A stretch of 8,268 nt of DNA, from NCBI GenBank assembly GCA_035402645.1, contig DAONDQ010000122.1, forward strand, positions 1 through 8,268, in the 5' to 3' direction. The notes beneath the pieces were generated by a model. The model was not told the origin of the DNA and ran no database searches. It saw nothing but the letters and a program-made list of their open reading frames with translations. Position 1 is the stretch's first letter; each line of letters starts with the position of its first letter. The stretch comes from DAONDQ01 sp035402645 (lineage in GTDB: Bacteria > Cloacimonadota > Cloacimonadia > Cloacimonadales > DAONDQ01). A program made the position numbers and the translations under genes. Below, piece after piece: positions 5,950 to 8,268 of this stretch.

Positions 5950-7976
5950 AAAATCTCATCCTTACTTTCATACTGTCAATGACACTTATTTCACTTTATT
6001 CGATCAACTTTATAGAAGCAAATCATCAACTGACAGACAATTTCTCTAATGAACGTGAATCAACGATATCCTGGAATCATGGTATTGATGATCAGCATTG
6101 GTATGGTACCAGTAAATGGGCAGTTCGATACAATATGCTGGATGTTTTTGGAAATGCTGATTCAGTTAAATTTACTCCTCAATCTGTAAAAGTATATCTG
6201 CCAGCCTATACAAGTACTCGAACCGATACCCTTACGGTCGGGATTTATACGGAAAGCGCCAACTTTCCATCAACTCTCATCGCAAGTGGTTCTGTGCTCC
6301 TGACAAACAGCCATCCGAATACTCCATTAGGTTGGATAAATCTAAACATGACACCGATCAATCCAACTCAATACCCTCTGACGAGGAGAATCTTTTGGGT
6401 TGTGGTAAATCTGAGGACTTCGTCCACTGGTCCTTACATATCAGCCGAAAATACGGGTGGTGCGCACAGCTATTTTTGGAATAATACAGCAGGCATCTCT
6501 CCCTTTTTCCAATCGATGGAAGGTACAGGATATACAAGCGAATTTCTCGTAACCGTTTCTGGTGAATTTACTTATTCTACACATTTAAACGAAATGGAAC
6601 TGCAATCATTTGGTTTTGCGGGTGATCTTGTTCCAAATGCAAGACTAGCACCAACATTCACAGTCCGAAATGCTTCTTCGAACGCGATTACCGGTGCAAT
6701 ACTGAAAGTGCAATACGATATTGCAAAAACAGAATTGTCTTATGCAGACTCGGTAATGCTGCCTACGATACAACCCAATGAGATACTGAATGTAACTGCA
6801 GAAAATAGTAATTCGTATTTTGCGCCATTTTCGCTCTTAAGCGAACCATGCCAGTATGCTTACACTGCGGTATTGAATTCAACATATGAAGATAATCTCG
6901 ATTATCTTTCAAATAATGTAATTACCGGCAGTTTTGATACATACAGCTATACACCCCAAAAAGTAGTGGTTGAAAATTTCATACACTATACTGAACCTAA
7001 CCAAACCATGACAAATATCAATCTTCTTCTTGATGGTGCAGAACACTACAGTGGGGGTCCGGATTCTTTCATTATTAATTACTATCCGAGTCCTTCCGAT
7101 TTTGTATACCAATCGGAAGCAAATCAAAGATATACATTCTATAGTTGTCTCGGGTATCCTAACACAGTCATGAATGGAGTGCGTAAGATACTTGGCTTCA
7201 ATCCTTTGTCAGATAGTTTGACGATCCAGAATACATTTGATGATGCTCGAAATGATGTATCTTTTGTAACCGAAGCAAGAATTAATCAACCGACTGCTAG
7301 TGGAAATACAATTTCGTTAAATCTGAATATGCTGAATCGAAATTCTTATGTCTTCGATTCTTATTTGGAACATTGTCGGCTATATATGGCTCTGGTGGAA
7401 ACGATACCCCAGAGCAGTATCGTGGCTTTGCCATCAAATGTGTTTATTAAATTTGTGGCGATTGACGATACTATGGCAACCCATCTCGGTTTTGATGACA
7501 ACATATCCAGGGCATACTCATTTTCGCTGGATGATATAGATCTGATCAATTCTGCCAATTCAACGATTCAAAATTGCAGTCTAATTTATTTTTTGCAAAA
7601 TATTGATGATAAACGAATCTATGTATCCGGAATCAGATCTCTTTCAAATATCACCCCAAATCAGGATAATTACGAGACTCCCATGGTAACTGATTGTACC
7701 ATTTATCCGAATCCCTGTAATTTGTCTTCCAAGCTGAAAATACTTATGAATGGTGATGCACGGATACAGTCATATAAGATGCAGGTATTTAATATTAGAG
7801 GGCAAAAAGTATATGATTTTCCAATCATGAAAGGGAAGAATATGACTGCTGAGTGGGATTTAAAAAATCAGAACGGTAAAACAATAGCAAATGGAATTTA
7901 CCTGATTGATATATCCTATGAAGTGGATTCCAAAACAACCCATCTCATGAAGAAGATAGCTGTGGTGAAACAGTGA
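5946..7976 (+). CDS. Exported multidomain protein with C-terminal sorting/FlgD-like domain
   Basis: The function is unknown. Counting from ATG 5946 it has 676 residues. Residues 1-25 look like a signal peptide (MKNLILTFILSMTLISLYS), with possible cleavage after IEA. About 45-215 is beta-rich, with a GTSKWAVRY...VKVYLPAY...GWINLNM pattern common in surface proteins of Cloacimonadota-like bacteria. About 220-335 resembles a CARDB/Ig-like repeat (GDLVPNARLAPTFTVRNAS). About 340-415 resembles an Omp28/thioredoxin-like domain (VVVENF...INYYPSP...YPNTVMNGVRKILG) but lacks CxxC. About 430-575 is unassigned. The tail, 584-676, starts with YPNP (587-590) and ends in a GQKV...W.L.....G....GIYLI module, like type IX sorting or FlgD Ig domains. 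It is therefore probably sent to the cell surface or beyond. It overlaps ribF and the PHP gene by 4 nt each. Export and tail type are well supported; the domain calls in the middle are by eye. Confidence 0.85.
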   Translation: MKNLILTFILSMTLISLYSINFIEANHQLTDNFSNERESTISWNHGIDDQHWYGTSKWAVRYNMLDVFGNADSVKFTPQSVKVYLPAYTSTRTDTLTVGIYTESANFPSTLIASGSVLLTNSHPNTPLGWINLNMTPINPTQYPLTRRIFWVVVNLRTSSTGPYISAENTGGAHSYFWNNTAGISPFFQSMEGTGYTSEFLVTVSGEFTYSTHLNEMELQSFGFAGDLVPNARLAPTFTVRNASSNAITGAILKVQYDIAKTELSYADSVMLPTIQPNEILNVTAENSNSYFAPFSLLSEPCQYAYTAVLNSTYEDNLDYLSNNVITGSFDTYSYTPQKVVVENFIHYTEPNQTMTNINLLLDGAEHYSGGPDSFIINYYPSPSDFVYQSEANQRYTFYSCLGYPNTVMNGVRKILGFNPLSDSLTIQNTFDDARNDVSFVTEARINQPTASGNTISLNLNMLNRNSYVFDSYLEHCRLYMALVETIPQSSIVALPSNVFIKFVAIDDTMATHLGFDDNISRAYSFSLDDIDLINSANSTIQNCSLIYFLQNIDDKRIYVSGIRSLSNITPNQDNYETPMVTDCTIYPNPCNLSSKLKILMNGDARIQSYKMQVFNIRGQKVYDFPIMKGKNMTAEWDLKNQNGKTIANGIYLIDISYEVDSKTTHLMKKIAVVKQ

Positions 7977-8268
7977 ATAAGAGGTTTTTTCAAAGAGATT
8001 TTATTGAACTGACTGGAACGATTCACAATCATACAGTCTATTCTTTTGATTCGGATGAGCCGGTCTCTTCAATCATCCAAGCGGCAAAAAAGAACAAATT
8101 GGATTATGTTTGCTTCACTGATCACCATAACCTGGATTTACTGAATGACAAGGACTTCATGAAGGAGAAACGGATCATTCTCATACCTGGTATGGAAATC
8201 AGTGATTTAGATGATGAACATCATTTACTTGTATTTAACAGCAAAACAGTCATCCCGCCCGGAAAGGT
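7973..8268 (+). CDS. PHP-domain metal-dependent phosphoesterase (3' partial)
   Basis: The reading frame opens with GTG at 7973, overlapping the upstream TGA in a GTGA, and runs off the right edge after 98 codons. The visible part is the N-terminal half of a PHP domain: HNH at 18-20 within GTIHNHTVYSFDSD, with D26; TDHH at 49-52; and GMEIS with E75, followed by a HH pair at 83-84. These are the expected metal-binding positions of the family, whose members hydrolyse phosphate esters or nucleic acids with two or three metal ions. There is no signal peptide, so a cytoplasmic enzyme is likely. Substrate cannot be assigned: histidinol phosphatase, 5'-3' exonuclease (RNase AM/TrpH-like) and orphan PHP proteins all share this start. 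No strong Shine-Dalgarno is seen before the GTG, which fits translational coupling. There is no in-frame ATG before residue 63, and the HxH motif at 18-20 excludes starting there. Confidence 0.88.
   Translation, partial: MNKRFFQRDFIELTGTIHNHTVYSFDSDEPVSSIIQAAKKNKLDYVCFTDHHNLDLLNDKDFMKEKRIILIPGMEISDLDDEHHLLVFNSKTVIPPGK

Noticed and set aside
7348..7539. A 63-residue Trp-rich open frame on the plus strand
   Set aside because: It lies in another frame of the exported-protein gene, has no convincing ribosome-binding site, and matches nothing I recognise.
5950..7976. rpsO or another ribosomal gene after ribF
   Set aside because: I looked for the short S15 reading frame often found here. The region is filled by the exported-protein gene, and no S15 motif is present in this window.

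Overview
The window is a bacterial operon fragment in which every gene is on the + strand. It carries the conserved 'nusA-infB' type translation and RNA-metabolism cluster: infB (5' end cut off by the window), rbfA, a DHH-family nanoRNase/PAP phosphatase (nrnA-like), truB and ribF. A large exported protein with a C-terminal sorting/FlgD-like domain and the start of a PHP-domain phosphoesterase follow. No RNA genes, mobile elements or CRISPR arrays are visible.

Organism: the exported protein ends in a YPNP...GQKV...W.L...G....GIY module, typical of type IX-secreted and FlgD-Ig-tailed proteins of the FCB superphylum. Its mix of an N-terminal beta-rich region, an Ig/CARDB-like segment, an Omp28/thioredoxin-like segment and this tail resembles secreted proteins of Cloacimonadota. 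That phylum is my best guess, from family knowledge and moderate GC content only. There is no rRNA or other marker here to settle it.

Layout: 1-2582 is infB, with a long P/Q/R/G-rich basic linker and then the conserved GTPase and C-terminal domains. The gap 2583-2635 holds the rbfA ribosome-binding site and a weak promoter candidate. 2636-3106 is rbfA, which has an extreme 44-residue acidic tail. A perfect 15-bp hairpin at 3121-3155 separates rbfA from the next block. From 3175 on, the genes are packed tightly: nrnA-truB are 1 nt apart, and truB-ribF (ATGA), ribF-exported protein (ATGA) and exported protein-PHP (GTGA) each overlap by 4 nt. There is no stretch above 60 nt without a gene.

How the genes fit together: IF2 places initiator tRNA on the 30S subunit, RbfA matures the 30S subunit, NrnA recycles short RNAs and pAp, TruB makes tRNA pseudouridine 55, and RibF makes FMN and FAD. 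The last two genes do not belong to this pathway, yet they appear translationally coupled to ribF. That is the main contextual oddity. The other points of interest are the acidic RbfA tail beside a basic IF2 linker, and a thioredoxin-like segment in the exported protein that seems to have lost its CxxC.
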